From Hydractinia symbiolongicarpus (lineage: Eukaryota; Cnidaria; Hydrozoa; Anthoathecata; Hydractiniidae): a stretch of DNA of 64,000 bases. The stretch spans positions 20,028,001 to 20,092,000 of the forward strand of contig NC_079883.1 in NCBI RefSeq assembly GCF_029227915.1, read 5' to 3'. The notes beneath the pieces are model-generated. The model was not told where the DNA came from and ran no database searches. It saw nothing but the letters and a program-made list of their open reading frames with translations. The position numbers and the translations under genes are program-made. This document shows positions 1-12,533 of this stretch, piece after piece. How positions within the stretch are numbered: position 1 is the first letter of the stretch; every line of letters starts with the position of its first letter.

Positions 1-222
1 GCCAAAACAATGCCAAAAAACTGCTTGTGTCATATAAAGTTCTAGATACATGTTGCGACGTTCAAGTTATAGAGAAGAAATACCCGAAAAGACCAAAAAG
101 ATTCGAGTTATAGGGGTTAGAGAGTCTTTTATTTATTAGTAAATTCCCACCGTGCCAGCGAAATCGTTCGAGTTAAAGGAGAGATTCAAGTTATAGGAGT
201 TCGAGTTATAGAGAGTCCACTG
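1..222. mobile_element. Terminal repeat of a pogo/Tigger-like DNA transposon
   Basis: The phrases 'gagttatag' and 'tcgagttata' recur and the segment closes with GAGAGTCCACTG followed by TA. Read on the other strand, it begins CAGTGGACTCTC, the form of a pogo/Tigger (Tc1/mariner superfamily) inverted terminal repeat beside a TA target site. The body of the element lies off the left edge. The family name is from memory of terminal-repeat style and was not searched. Confidence 0.45.
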
Positions 223-3200
223 TATTTATTTTATTTATAGTCTCTCGCAGTTTAAAGTGTTTTAACCTGAAATGAAATTATTATCAGGAATTGACACGAA
301 ATTAAAAAGCTACATACAAATATCATAGTTACTTATCCACAATAATTATCTGTTTACTTCAGTTTTTACATATTGAAATAAAAGTTTGTCTGCCGAAATT
401 AACATCTTTTTTAAGTGTTTGCTACAAAAATAACCGTTCAATTCAGAAACTCTGTACATCAATGATCTTTTTCCAGTGAAGTAGATATTTTTTAATGTCG
501 GTACATGGTGGTCTTACCTTCATTGTTTTGGCGGTAATAGATGTAAATCCATTTTGTCTTTAATTAAAGAAGTGATCAAGTGCTCCAACAAATTCATAGC
601 TACTTCTTTTTTAAATTTTTCATTAGTTATGTTCTTTCTCATCTTTTCAACATTTCCCTTGAACTGAAAATTTGTATTGCGAATTGCACCATACTATTCA
701 TTAGCTTTGTCAAGAGAAACAATATACCATTTAAATTCAATACGGGTCTTTTCGGAATAACACTCTCCTTGGTTAGCTTGCGTTACTTGCTTTATAAACT
801 TTTTGAACTATAAAGGATGTAACTGCTCTTTAAGAGTTTCTTATGGTTTTACACGTGGATAAATAAAAGCAGTGTTGTGCTTCGTATTTTGTGCCTAGTC
901 AAACCACGTTGACTCTTGCATACTTTTTCACAGATGTCATAGGGATATTTGGAAGCAGGAACAGCATTATTTATCTCCTTAAGTATTCTACGAACTTCTG
1001 AATTAAATGTGTCTTGATAAATTTAACAGCCATTTTATTCTGAAAATTTTTTTTTAAGTGGGAAATTGATTTTTATTAAATTTAAACTTGAGAGTAAAAG
1101 CTCTCGAGCTTTTTCGCTGAGCTGGAAATGCGGTCGTAGTGAAACCTACGCAACATTTGTTTTTGTAACCTTGCGGGGTTTTTTGTTTTTTACATTGTTA
1201 CTTTTTTTCTAGAACAGCTGCTTTAAGTAGTGATCTCAAAGCTCATGTTGGAATAATGTTTATACATTAATACAACATAAAAGTGGAAAACATTATAAGA
1301 CTAAAGCCCCTATAAAGCCCCTAATGAAGGAGAGTGTGAATAGAATGCCACGCCTGGCTTACTTTCTAGGAAAGTCTCACGGAGAAGAGCCTTCCTGACA
1401 ATAGTATATAAAAGAATTCTATATTTAGAAACTTTATCGCCTATCTCTCCTAAACTTTGAGATCGTCTTGTCGGCCCGAGAAAAAACTAAATCGACTTTG
1501 TTTAGAAACGACACGATGTTCGTAATCACACTACCCTGCAAACACAGTTGCTATGCGAAGGTTTTGTCACGTTTTTCTTGAATTTAACTCATGTTGATAT
1601 GTCATTATATTTTATGACAACAATAGTGACTAGGGAGTGAATAAACACAGATTTATTTTTTAAAAACATTCTTGAGTATTTTTTCGTGTTTCTTCGGATT
1701 GTTGAAGTCGTACACCCATCGTCAGTGTTTCAACAATCAGTAGTTGATCAGTAGATGATTAGTGAATCACAGCCTACGTTAATTTTCGTTACTTATCGTT
1801 AGAAGAAATTCATCTCTAATGTTTTATTCGACAGAAGAACAAAGGTACGACCATCAGTAGAAGATAAAGTTAGTTCTGAGGATGTTAACCCCATCGTCTG
1901 AACAGCAAGAATCCTCCTAATGCTGATCCACAATGGTTAAACGCTTAAGTGGTTTATTCCAGTGTTGTTTTAGCGTTCAGTTTTGTTTATTGTGTAAGGG
2001 GAAACGTCTGCTTTTCTTGGTAGTCAACCTCGTGTCAGAGCTTTACCCCAATTTGGAAGACCTTTAAATCACCCGGGGACAAGGTTGTATGTTAGTAAGG
2101 CAGTAAATATTGCAGCTTAATTTAAAGTTGGTTGAAAATTCATGATTAAATTTAAGTAGATAGTACATTTATTATTTCCCTGGGTAACTGATTGTTTCTT
2201 TTTATCTATAAATCGAGATAACATAAAATGTTTATTCTGATCGAATAGACTATTGTTTCAAGCTTATCCGTTCATTGAGGTTGAAATTCGCAGCATGCGA
2301 AGTTATTAACATAAACGTTGGTGTTTACCAATGAACCGCGTTCAATAACAACAAGTTGACGATAGATGTGATTTGTAATTTCTCGAAATTAATGGTTGCT
2401 GCTGATTTGTTTTTGTTGTGGTTACGTTGTTTGTTTTTTATTTATTTACTTGCTTGTTTGTGGCCAATGTTTTGATCTTTTCACGTTATATTGTAACAAG
2501 TTTTTATTTATTTTGTGACAAATTATGTTGTCAAACTTTTCGTGTCTTCGTTCTGTAATATATGCCTGTATAAAACATCATTTATGTTGAATCGTCGAAT
2601 TTGAAGGTAATTTTTTGCATTGTTTTATGAATTGCTCGCTTCGGTAGTGAGGCGTAAAACATAAGCTAGAGAATTAATTAAAAAAGATTAAAAAGCTCTT
2701 CTCCACACCTGTCTTATATATGTAATCAAATCAATGTTGGTTTAGCTGTTTAACCTTATGAAGTATTTAAACATAAATGTGATGTGATTACAAAGTATTA
2801 TTCGAGTCTCGTTTCATAATATAATTAATGCTTCGTATTTAGTGATCTAAAGTTAAGTGGAAATTAAACTTCGTCCGCAGGGACTGTTCATGGTTTTTGC
2901 ATCAATAAGTGGAGAAAAGTCAATTGGGACGAGGTTTGACAAATTTTTCAAATGTATGTGCCCTATTACAGTGAGTTCAAAGACTTTACAATTGCAAAGT
3001 ATAGACGTGTTGACTTTCCATTTGCTAAGGTTGTTCTGGCGTTTTGCAAACAACTTTTTGTGTTTTACAAAAAAGCGTAATATCTTATTTTATGTGTAGT
3101 CAATTTAAAAACACAAGTAAAATATCTAAATACGTTTAGAATACGTTACTTTAATCTTAATGTGTAGCAAAAACCACATCTGAGAAGACTTGAGTTTTTA

Positions 3201-3263
3201 AAAGATATTATATTATTTTCAATGATATCGTTTCCTTGTTAAGTTTTTTTGTTTCTGTTTTTA
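223..3263. other. AT-rich non-coding stretch upstream of the claudin-like gene
   Basis: No convincing coding exon is visible. Open frames at 580-813 and 2853-3099 are short and compositionally like the surrounding AT-rich DNA. A pyrimidine tract followed by AG at 3263-3264 looks like a splice acceptor just upstream of the claudin-like start codon, so one or more 5' untranslated exons probably lie in this stretch. Confidence 0.4.
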
Positions 3264-3287
3264 GACTGAAAATAAAGCTTCATTGCA

Positions 3288-4644
3288 ATGTTTTGTTACA
3301 AATTCGTCTCCATACTTGTTTTCGTATGTTTGATCATCTCGCTGATTGCATGTTTAATGGGCACACTTACTCAACAATGGTGGATTGGTGATTTCGAAGC
3401 AATCGTTCCACTTCAAAATGCTACTCGCATCCCACATGGATATAAAATGCATTTACTGTTTGATGTGCGATTTGGTTTAACAGGAGTGTGTTATCGAGTC
3501 AAACATGCGTTGGTTCATAATGATTCCTTATCTGAACCTCTCCTAAAAGAAATGAAGAAATGTCCATCAACAGATTTGCCAGATAATCTTGTATTGCGAA
3601 ACATAATGAAGGAAAACCAAAAGCGTAAGCAGATTTCTTTATACCAAGTTCTCAGTGTGGTGGACGGCTTAGGACAGCAGACCCTGTATCAAGTTTAACA
3701 CGTGTTAAATTGATTTATTTCAGCATTCAAGAATACTTTTATCTGCTTGATATTGTGTTTGATATTTAATGTTCTCGCTCTTATCTTCGCGTTGATCAAG
3801 CTACCATGTTTGGCAATATCTGGAAAGAGAATGGTTCTTTTTACCACCCTCATCCTAGCACTGATAGCTGGTAAGTTTTTTAGATTGCGGAGCCGCAACC
3901 ATTTTCTGTGTTTCATAAATAACAGTGTATAAAGAAATTTAAGATATACATTAATCATCCCAATATATAAGGAAGTTTGTATTAGGCCATCCAAATCTAA
4001 AGAGAACTTATAGAAAGGAAGTGTTAAATGTGTACAGGCGCACACAGGGAGAGTGGGAGGGTGATCGGTTTCGAGCTTCGTTGATGTGAAAAGAAAAAGA
4101 CGGGGAGACTGCCAAAATGGTACGTACGTATTTATGGTTGTTTTCTTGTAAAATATATCTACTACGCTACATTTGTAAACATATTGTAATTATTATATTA
4201 TAGGCACGGCTGGTGTCGTTTCACTAAATTGTTAAAGGCGGGGATTGCGTGAAAACGATTCACTTTTTCTGTCTATTTTTAGCTATCGTTGGTATGGCCG
4301 CATTAATAATATCTGATCAGAAGATTCACTACAACGCGTCGTTTATGAAGTTTTTTCTTTCGTCAACACCTCATTTAGGAGAGGATGTCACACCAATGGC
4401 TGCCCAGATATTACGTCGTGTTTTTGCAAAAGTGAAGACGACGAATTTGTCTGATAATTTCGAAAAGGGAGCTTCGTTCGATCTTGTCTGCGTCGGTGTG
4501 GCGTTTTTGTTGTTAGCCGTTATTTTATCACTCGTGGAGCATTGTTGTGCAAGAAGATCCGGCGACGACGAGTATAAATCCCGACTCATTGCCGAAGGTT
4601 ATTCCTTGCCGGATAAAAAGCATGATAAATCGGTTTCTATGTAA
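3288..4644 (+). CDS. Four-transmembrane claudin-superfamily-like protein, three exons
   Basis: Exons 3288-3624, 3724-3870 and 4283-4644 have canonical GT-AG borders and keep phase, giving 846 nt and 281 residues. Hydrophobic segments lie at about residues 5-27, 117-138, 147-171 and 229-247, a four-pass layout. The first extracellular loop has a Trp pair (QQWW) and a GL-x3-C motif followed by a second Cys (KKC), a loosened form of the W-GLW-C-C signature of claudins, PMP22, clarins and TARP-type proteins. The C-terminal tail is charged and ends in SVSM. The start is the first ATG after a probable acceptor at 3264. The role is probably in membrane contact or channel assembly at the plasma membrane, but the exact subfamily cannot be told. 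A nearer acceptor at 4203 gives an immediate stop, which supports the 4283 choice. Confidence 0.72.
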
Positions 4645-4869
4645 CGCAAATTAAAATTTTTATCCTAAAGATTGTATAAAAGATTGTTTCTGGCCATGTA
4701 ATTAAATATCGCTTTCAGTGGCAGTCCACATGCCAGTACATCGCAATGTTGTTCGTGAACACCAAGAACTATTTCACGTTCGTGCCCATGCAACTGTATC
4801 GAACAGAGAGTAGTAACATTATAATAAAAAACTACAATTTGTACGGTATGGTAGTTTTCTTGTAGCAAT

Positions 4870-5030
4870 ATTCAGGCCAGAAATTTTGGTTCAGGTTCAG
4901 CCGTCACTATTCATTTTTTTTTATATTCAGGGTCAGCTATAAGCATTCAAGTTCAGGGGTTTTTTTATTCTGGCTCAGCTTTTTTATTATATTCAGTTTC
5001 AGCATACATTCTCGTTCATCATTGTTTTTT
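4870..5030. repeat. Degenerate tandem repeat built on ATTCAGGTTCAGC
   Basis: About five imperfect copies of a 'tattcaggttcag' phrase are separated by T-rich spacers downstream of the claudin-like gene. No coding potential is seen. Confidence 0.45.
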
Positions 5031-5294
5031 CATTATCTAGTGAAACATCATTTTTATTTTTTTATATGCTGGTTATTATGCGTTTAGTTCTGGGTTTTTT
5101 TATTGAAAATTAAGGACCTGATCTGGTCTAGATTATTGATTATTTCTTCGATTTCTGGTAGTCAGGCCAGTTGGTAATAATGGCGGACCTAACTGCAGAC
5201 AGGTAACATTTGATGCAGATTTAGCAGTTAATACTGCTAACAGTGATTTATGAGAGATATTCTAACTTACTTATTTACTTACTATGAAAACCTT

Positions 5295-6428
5295 TTAAAA
5301 TATAAATAGGTAAGGTATACCGCAAAACAAACTGTTAATAGTTTTTTCTGTTATAAACATTTGACATAGCAAATTGTAAACCAACAATGTATGTTCGTAC
5401 CCAGGTGTGTGGCACGTCATCCTTAGATGCATCATATGCAGCTTGTTTGATACTTGAAGTTCCAGGATAGTCAAAACTGTTGCCATCAATAAAACCTTCA
5501 AGATTTTTGTGAAGAACTGCCTAAGGATACCCCCTAAATCAATGACAGCTTGTTGTTTAAAATTGAGTCTTAATGGAATTTTAGGCTTATAGTCAATGTT
5601 TTTGTAATAGGACAAGGCTTTTTCCATTTTATAATCTTCGTCAGTTTGTAATCGGTTTTTATTCTCTAGTAGTGTTTTTTGTAAAAGAGCTACAATATTT
5701 GTGGAGTACAAGGCGTTTTTAAACTGCTTTCAGCTAAGAGATAAGCTACGTCCAAATTTTCTGTACATTTTATTGCTGATCGAATGGGATCGGGACTGAC
5801 ACCGGGATAAATTGAAGCAAGTATTGCCTCCATCCTGGTTCTTTTTGCGAGACTTTGATGTTAAGGATTTTTTCAATTTTAGAACACTTTTAGTTGCGTT
5901 TTTCGTTCTAAAATGTGCCAGTTTTTACGACACAGATTGTCAAAGACAGAGGTCATTAAATCTTCATCGTCACTATTATCTTCAACAAGAAAATTGATAT
6001 CTATAGTCAATCTGACATATAGTTTACCCTGTCTATACAGCCTCTTAACCTGGTCAAAATTCCATTCAAATTGACTTGAAACAGCAGGAACACATATTTT
6101 ACTCCTGTCTCTTTTTATAAATTCAATGTTATGTGTACCTATAAAGAGTAATTTTGTCCTAATCGACTCAATAATTGTTTTCCTGATCTCACTCTCTTTC
6201 ATGTTTAAATTTGAAATCACGAGAGCTTGCTATAATTTCCTCTTCATTGTTATCAATGTCATCAGATGTTTTTTTTAAAACAGTTACTAAAATAGTGTGA
6301 TTTTTTCCTGGATCCGGCTTTGTTTTTCTTTGTTTGCCAAATCTATGTGGATACGTAATCTTTGATTTATTCGGAATGTTATAAGAATTTGCACAATTTT
6401 GTATCAGTGATGTTTTCTGCCTGACCAA
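5295..6428 (-). pseudogene. Broken HECT-domain E3 ligase-like gene (G2E3-like family)
   Basis: Reading on the minus strand from 6428, a basic Lys/Arg-rich segment (FGKQRKTK) leads to an acidic stretch. An overlapping frame from about 6220 to 5879 follows, then a frame from about 5722 to 5460 with AVIDLGGILRQFF, which matches the Asp-Gly-Gly...Arg-x-Phe-Phe core of the HECT N-lobe. After about position 5495 the conserved-looking reading moves to another frame and runs to about 5340. The frames at 6190-6220 overlap out of phase, so there are at least two frame breaks, with a possible intron between 5879 and about 5722. No catalytic Cys region is seen. Many cnidarian genomes carry repeated G2E3-like HECT genes; that assignment is from the family pattern, not a search. 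Confidence 0.5.
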
Positions 6429-6479
6429 GGCTGATGCTACTTTAGAACTACTTCTTGCAGTACACTTTTTTTTATAAGA

Positions 6480-7500
6480 AACATGTTTATATGAAACCTA
6501 CATGTAGAATTATCAAAAATTAACAATCTTTTTAACTACTACATTATATGTCTTTTTCTGAAATAAGAAACTTGTTTCTAATTAATTCTTACAATTATTT
6601 AAAGAAGATGTTACAAACATCACTAGGGAGTAAGTAGTTTTATTACGTTACTGTACCGAAGTACTAGGCCATTCGCCAGGTTTCTTATAAGAAAAAACGT
6701 GTAGGATGAGATGTGGTAGGAGTGGTAGGGGTCCTTACCAACTCCTCTTGGACCAACATTCCTACTTCATCTTTCATATGCTCTCTGGTCGATTTCCCCT
6801 GGAGATTTTTTCCTGATGAGACTGAAAGTTTACCTCGCCGTTCTCATTCCAGAAATAATCAAATGTTCCTGAGATTAAGGATTGAAAATCGCGGCAGATG
6901 TGTTCTTCACAACCAAACTATGCTTTCACGAAATACACGTTTAAGAAGAATGAACATTTTCACAAATTAGTACGAAAAGACAGAAAAAGTAGCGAGTATA
7001 TAATTGGGGTAGTCTACGCATGATACAAGATTTTCTTAAGTAAGTCTAAACTTTAGCAGAATAAACTTTATTTTATTTAAGCGTTGAAATTATCAACATA
7101 GGGGCGTTGTTAGTAAAAAAGAAGGTCCTTAAAAGAGAGGCGAACTGCGCACGGCATGGCTGCTGAATAAAAGTTCATGATGACAGTGTTGATTTTAAAG
7201 ACCAGACCGACTGGCTTCGTCTGCTCCATAAATCAATTTACATGGTACAACCTTCACAACAAAAAAGTCTAGCAACAAACACTAAGAATGTTTTAATATG
7301 GAAAATATTGTGGAGTTGCAAAGATTTGATGTTTTCCCCATAAAAACGGTAAATTTTCAAAACTTTGCAGAACACGCTAGACCCAAAATCTAAAACAGTC
7401 TGTTAAAAATGCCAGTTTTTTTTCATCTGAATTATTTATAATTAAGTATTTTTACACATTTGCCAAATGGTGACTAAATTATAAAACAATGGAATATATT
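6480..7500. other. Non-coding stretch, nothing recognised
   Basis: Only short open frames without motif or splice context are present. The stretch is AT-rich and could hold unrecognised repeat debris. Confidence 0.35.
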
Positions 7501-7716
7501 GCGTTTTTTTGTACCAAAACGACATGGGAAAGCAGCTAAGCTAACCGCAACCACTGTTGAAGTTTTACCGACGTAACCCACTGCAATACGAAAAAACAGT
7601 TTTAAAACTCCTGGGGAATAGCGATACTGCGATTTTTATACTAAAACGATATAAGAACGTAGCCTAGCTAACCGCAATCAATGTGGATGTTTTACCGAAA
7701 TAACCTACTGCAATAC
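7501..7716. repeat. Two-copy tandem duplication, about 128-bp period
   Basis: Segments 7501-7590 and 7630-7716 share the ordered blocks 'ccaaaacgaca', 'agctaaccgcaa', 'gttttaccga' and 'taaccyactgcaatac' with scattered differences. This is an old tandem duplication in non-coding DNA. Confidence 0.6.
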
Positions 7717-7739
7717 CGGCTGTATACTTTTTTATAGAA

Positions 7740-9295
7740 TGTATCACCAACAATCACCACTACCACGTGGGCCGGATCAAATAAAATGGATATTATTCTA
7801 TTTGTAACGAATTAACATGTTATGCGTAATACATATTATACGTTGTATTATATGACTGTCTATACAACTTTTGTTATTTCATCAATTTTTGTTATCAACT
7901 CCTTGTGTTTTCAGTCGCATTTTCGGTTTTAGAATTGCTCGTTTGGTTATTATAATTTCAGTTTTCTCGGCCCTTTCTTGCGCATTTGGCCTTGAACAGA
8001 CCCTACTCGCCGCGTAGCTCAACAACCCCATGTGCGTTTGCTAAAATGTTTTACTCCAGCAAATACAGCCAGCTCTGTAGTGTGCCCGCGTTTGGAGAGT
8101 CCGAGAGGGGAGGGTATATGAGTAGCTTCACCATTTTCTTTACCCCTTTATAGTCAAGACTACCCTTGTGCACATTTCATCGACTGATTGCACTGTACAT
8201 ACACTCTAGCTCGTTCGTTAGCCTAGTTTTCTATTCATCCAGATTACCCCTAGGTGCGCGTGTTCCAAGCCTCCGGAACGGCCCCTCTGCCTTATTTTAC
8301 ATTTGCTACTCATCAACTGTACATTACGTTACTTACCCAAGGTGCAGTGGTGCTCTCAACCAAATAAAATCTCACCATTACGGGTGCCTTTCACCTACCA
8401 ATTATATTTACCCATTAATCACGTGACTTAGTCTTCTTTAGCAACAAGACAGCACATTTTTTCCTTTTTTACCTCGCTAATAATCGCACGTGGTTTGTTA
8501 TCAATCACTAACCAAATCTGTTAAGCATGGCCAACAAACAAACCGAGAAAGAATTATATAGAGGTAACCCTTTCGTTATAAACAGACCCTTCATAAGGAC
8601 GGACCGCTTACGCCAGGTCGGGTGGTTTTGATTCTATCATGGATCAATTTCGCTACCCGAGCAGAAAGCGGTATAAGAAACAAGACCTGTGCGTCTGATG
8701 AAGCCCTTGTTTCTTAGGTCATCCTTTACCCACACAACATCCTTTCTCTACATACGATACTTCGAATCCTCCACAGGAGAGTAGGGACACCCAATCAAAA
8801 AACGTGTAGAAACAACTCTAGGTACGAGGTTGTGAAATAAACTCACGGCGGAACAACAGCAATTCGTTGCGCTAAAGTATAGTGATTTTTTGGCGAAAAT
8901 TCAACATGCGCAAAATATTTTTTTTCAGAAACTGCGAGAAAATTAGATCGCGCGAAACTAAACAAAAACGATTACTGAGGAATTTCTTTCCATATTGTCA
9001 GTGTTGGTAACGTAAATGCAACATTGATGAAGCTTTTAGCGCTAATAATTCATACAAAGTTATACTATGTAAAGTTAAAACCCTTATTCTGAAAGATATG
9101 CAATGCATTAAGTTTTATAACCCGTAGTGTGCGAAAATGCCACGAATCAAAGGGATGCGCGTCGTAAGGTACGCTCTTTCAGCCGTTTGCAGTTTATAAT
9201 AGAGACTTTCGCGATTTCGAAGATCAGAAGACGAACGAAGCAGCTTGTGGTGTTTTTTTTCATGTAAAAATTGTGATAGACCCTAAGGGTCACTG
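7740..9295. other. Non-coding stretch, nothing recognised
   Basis: The open frame at 8166-8426 has no recognisable domain and no clear exon borders. The sequence is less AT-biased than its surroundings near 8000-8400 and 8700-9000, which may mark an unrecognised repeat. Confidence 0.3.
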
Positions 9296-9480
9296 TATCG
9301 CGCCTATTTATCTGTTACGCGCTTTTTTTAAATGCTACGAGTTTTTTTTTAAAATGTTTTACGGCTTAAAAATGCAACGCGCTTTTTTATTCGAATGTTA
9401 CGTGCATTTATAAACGTAACGCGCTTTTTTTAAAAAAAAAATGCAACCCGCTCTTTTAAAATTTTTTTTTAACTTTTTTG
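9296..9480. repeat. Degenerate tandem repeat of 'taacgcgctttttt'
   Basis: At least six imperfect copies of an Acgcgctttttt block alternate with A/T runs. The period is roughly 22-30 bp. No coding potential is seen. Confidence 0.55.
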
Positions 9481-9559
9481 TTTGTTAGGCTCTCCCTTGT
9501 GCTTGCATGGCGAGGCAAGATGGATAATGTTCTAAAAAAAAGCCATTTGAGAAGATATA

Positions 9560-10063
9560 GAGCGATATAAAAGATAGAGATACATATGTCGAAGGTAATT
9601 CCAACCCCAGTAGTAGTCCTGTTACTACTATTGGTTCTACAACTGCTGTGGTTGCTAACAACAAAGGGAAATCAAGAAAGCAACATACTGAGAGAAGAAT
9701 AACAAAACAAAACAAACAAAAAACTTCAGGTTTTGATGTTGCAAGTAAATGCTACAAGATGATTAGACAAAGAGAAGGGGCTCAAAGTCTATAGATACTC
9801 TATGTGGTGGTGGCATGACATTTAAAGAAGTTTTGGAGAAAGCAAAAGAATTGTATTTTGATAACAATGGCTCAAATGTTTTCATAAAGCATAAAGATGA
9901 ATGCTACATCACTGTCAATAATGTCACAGGACAAACACTTGTGGAAGAGGAAGGTGTATGGTATTATGTTGACCGAAAGTGTATTATCATATCTAGAACT
10001 ATCGTAATTTTGCGTTCATGCTTGGATAGCCTACTGTACTTAGATGATGATATTTGTGCGTAA
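9560..10063 (+). pseudogene. Unrecognised coding fragment, probably transposon-derived
   Basis: Two open stretches sit in different frames. The first, about 9560-9795, is rich in Ser, Thr, Lys and Arg (SSSPVTTIGSTT, then NNKGKSRK). The second, 9815-10063, begins MTFKEVLEKAKELYF and ends in a stop after DDDICA; its frame is open upstream through a Gly-rich turn (CGGG). The frames could be joined by a small indel or intron near 9780-9800. I see a weak resemblance to the N-terminal part of cnidarian HECT-type repeat genes, but no diagnostic motif. The function is unknown. Confidence 0.3.
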
Positions 10064-10262
10064 TAACTAAACTATGTAACTACCCGGAACCACCGAGAGC
10101 CACCCAGAATCAGCCAGACTCAGACAGGGCAACTCAGACTCAGACAGAGACAGCTAGCTATTTTTGCCAACCAAAAAAGCGCATGCTTCGTACCTTGAGA
10201 CGTGTACTACGATAAGGCTTTCAAAACTTGTATATGCACGTTCAGCTAGTTAATTACACGAC

Positions 10263-12533
10263 ATGGATTATAGCAACAAAGAATGCCTGATGCTATTCGA
10301 CCTGCTGGATGAAGAGAACTTTTATAAAGAGCGCTTTTTTCTAACAACCATAATAAACAAGTAATGTTCTTCGCTGCTCAATACTGCCATTATCCAACGG
10401 TTACAAATTACTACGTACAGGATTCTTCGATGTGATAAGGTACCATTGCTAAATTTCGGCTAGCCTCGGATGTTGTTTGTTTTCATTCAAAAAAAGTGTT
10501 TGAAACTTCTGAAAAAACTATTTTGACTTTATTATTTTGGCTAACTCGTGATGACATATTAACATGTAAATATTCCACTATTAATAAGGCCATGATACAC
10601 TATAAAATGTCTGAAAAAAAGGAGCATTCTATAGTTAAACATTTCATTCATTCTTGTTTCGTTTATTAAAAAAATCGTCATGCACAAAAAAACCCAGACA
10701 GTCGGTGTCTTTGTTTGCAAAAAATCAAATCATTTTTTTCCTGCTTTTAACGGCACAGTTACACTTAAATGATATTACAAAAACATTGAAGTAACAAAGA
10801 AACTTGTTTGTTTAATTTATTTTCGCCTATTACTAAAAATATTTAAATAGTATCATGTTTCAATATAATAGACTTTTTTGTGCTGATTTTGCGTATTTTA
10901 AATTAAATTGAAAAAAATTTAATTTAATTCGAAAATCGAATGAATGGAAAACGATTTTTTTCTTCACCTGAAAAATATTTTTAGATATGATACACAAAAC
11001 GATTTTGGAAAAATCGAATATTTTTATCAATATCGCGTAAGTGTAGCTCTGCCTTTAACACTTTTGCTCAAATGTCGCTAGACACACGACATTAGTATGC
11101 CTAGGAAAAATCTTAACAAATCTTTTATAGTGTATCATGGTCATAGTGTATCAACGGCTTGTGAGAAGCAACATTTATCCGAAATTTTGCGACAGTCTTA
11201 GGTTACGATGAAAGAAAATCTTCAAAACGCTCCGGCATTAAAGTGCATTTAAGAATTTTTCATTCCTTTTTCATTCAAAGTTTAAAAGACTACCATATGG
11301 ACCATTAGCGAAGTGTATCAACGAGGATGTTGACGAAATATTAGACGTTGGTCACATAAGAGACCTGGTTTCGTGTATGTCAGATAAGGATGAGTTATGG
11401 TATGTAGCGGACAGCTACAATATAAACCCACGCCCTTCATGCATAATGTACGATTTTGATGCGTCACTAATACCCGACGCGATGCAAATTCCTAATTTTG
11501 AAGGTTACCCAGTACCAGTGTTGAACATATTGATGGAATATGGAAATACCTTATCGTAAGTAATAAAATGTTTTATAATATGCATTGTATATGTTTTATT
11601 TCAGACATCTACATAATAATAACCGCTGCTTGTACCAGGGAGAACCTGGATCACAATATCGCTGCTTAGAATCAGATAAGGAAGCAAGTATAACTAACTG
11701 CTCAGAAGATATATATTAGAATGTCCTCTTATCACCACCTCTTTCTGATTGCACAGATTCTGGATTGGTAAGAAATATAGAATTGGTCAAATCCTGGAAG
11801 AGGTATTGCCGCATTGTTTTTCTTTACTTTTTTGCAGACTTATAAATGTAATCTCTTTTATAGCAACCGGCTCAATCCGTCCAGGAATCATTTAAAACTT
11901 TTACTAATAAAAAGGTATACCTTCGTATATGTTTTAAACGAATACGGGAATAGTATATGCATTTATGTACTTGTGTTTATGTGTATGTGTATTTATTCCT
12001 AGAACAAGGGAAGAAATAATACTGCAGCTTTCATCTTTTCAAAAATTTTCGCTGAAGTTACTGACTCGAGCCTTTTCTTCAATTCAGATGTAGGACCACC
12101 GGAAGGTATTTCATATTATCTTAGTACCAGTCTAAGATTTTATTTTATATTTGCCTACTTTCACGTCCATATGCTGTTCTTAATTATAGGTACGGTAACA
12201 TCTGCGACATATTTGGTAAATAATGATCGGAATTCACTTGATTCAATTATGGCCGACGATAATGGTGTGTACAAAAATATTGGAACCCCCACCAATTATT
12301 TCTTTTACGCCGATGGTGATTGTCAAGAAGCACATTGTGAGGAGCAGCAATGGTTTAATAAAAAAAGAGTGGGCAAGAAGTACACCAATAAAGCTGTAGA
12401 GAAGGAGAAAATATTCGCTTTGGTTAGAACATATTGTCGTCACTCTGTTCAAAAGAGCTTTACAAATATATGCCGAATAAAAAGCATCACAACTTGCCCA
12501 TACCCACTTGTGGAAGCATCAGAGAAATGGTGA
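10263..12533 (+). CDS. Unrecognised five-exon gene with an 18-nt microexon, 3' end invaded by BEL/Pao
   Basis: The proposed exons are 10263-10360, 11289-11555, 11605-11687, 12088-12105 and 12190-12533. All four introns are GT-AG and every junction keeps phase, giving 810 nt and 269 residues. The protein starts MDYSNKECLMLFDLLDE. It has an acidic, Pro-containing middle (INPRPSCIMYDFD, then PNFEGYPVPVL) and a last exon with GTPTNYFFYADGDC and several Cys residues. I do not recognise the family. The last dozen or so codons lie in sequence that also codes antisense for the RNase H part of the BEL/Pao element, so the native C terminus has probably been lost. Intron 1 carries a small inverted-repeat element. 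The exon chain is inferred from splice sites and phase only; a decayed transposon gene is an alternative. Confidence 0.42.
10590..11139. mobile_element. Small inverted-repeat element (MITE) in intron 1 of the five-exon gene
   Basis: CCATGATACACTATAAAA at 10590-10607 is repeated in inverse orientation at 11122-11139. The roughly 550 bp between are AT-rich with no open frame. A second partial copy of the terminal phrase (tagtgtatca) lies just outside the right end. No clear target-site duplication was found. Confidence 0.6.

Noticed and set aside
2853-3099. Overlapping open frames on both strands upstream of the claudin-like gene
   Set aside because: Short, with no motif, no clear splice borders, and composition like the surrounding DNA.
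4204-4282. Alternative acceptor at 4203 for the last claudin-like exon
   Set aside because: It would put a stop within about ten codons, whereas 4283 keeps the fourth transmembrane segment.
8166-8426. 86-codon plus frame
   Set aside because: No motif and no supporting exon borders; likely chance.
12243-12452. Minus-strand hydrophobic frame as BEL/Pao continuation
   Set aside because: It does not resemble RNase H or integrase, and the plus strand carries the phase-consistent host exon.
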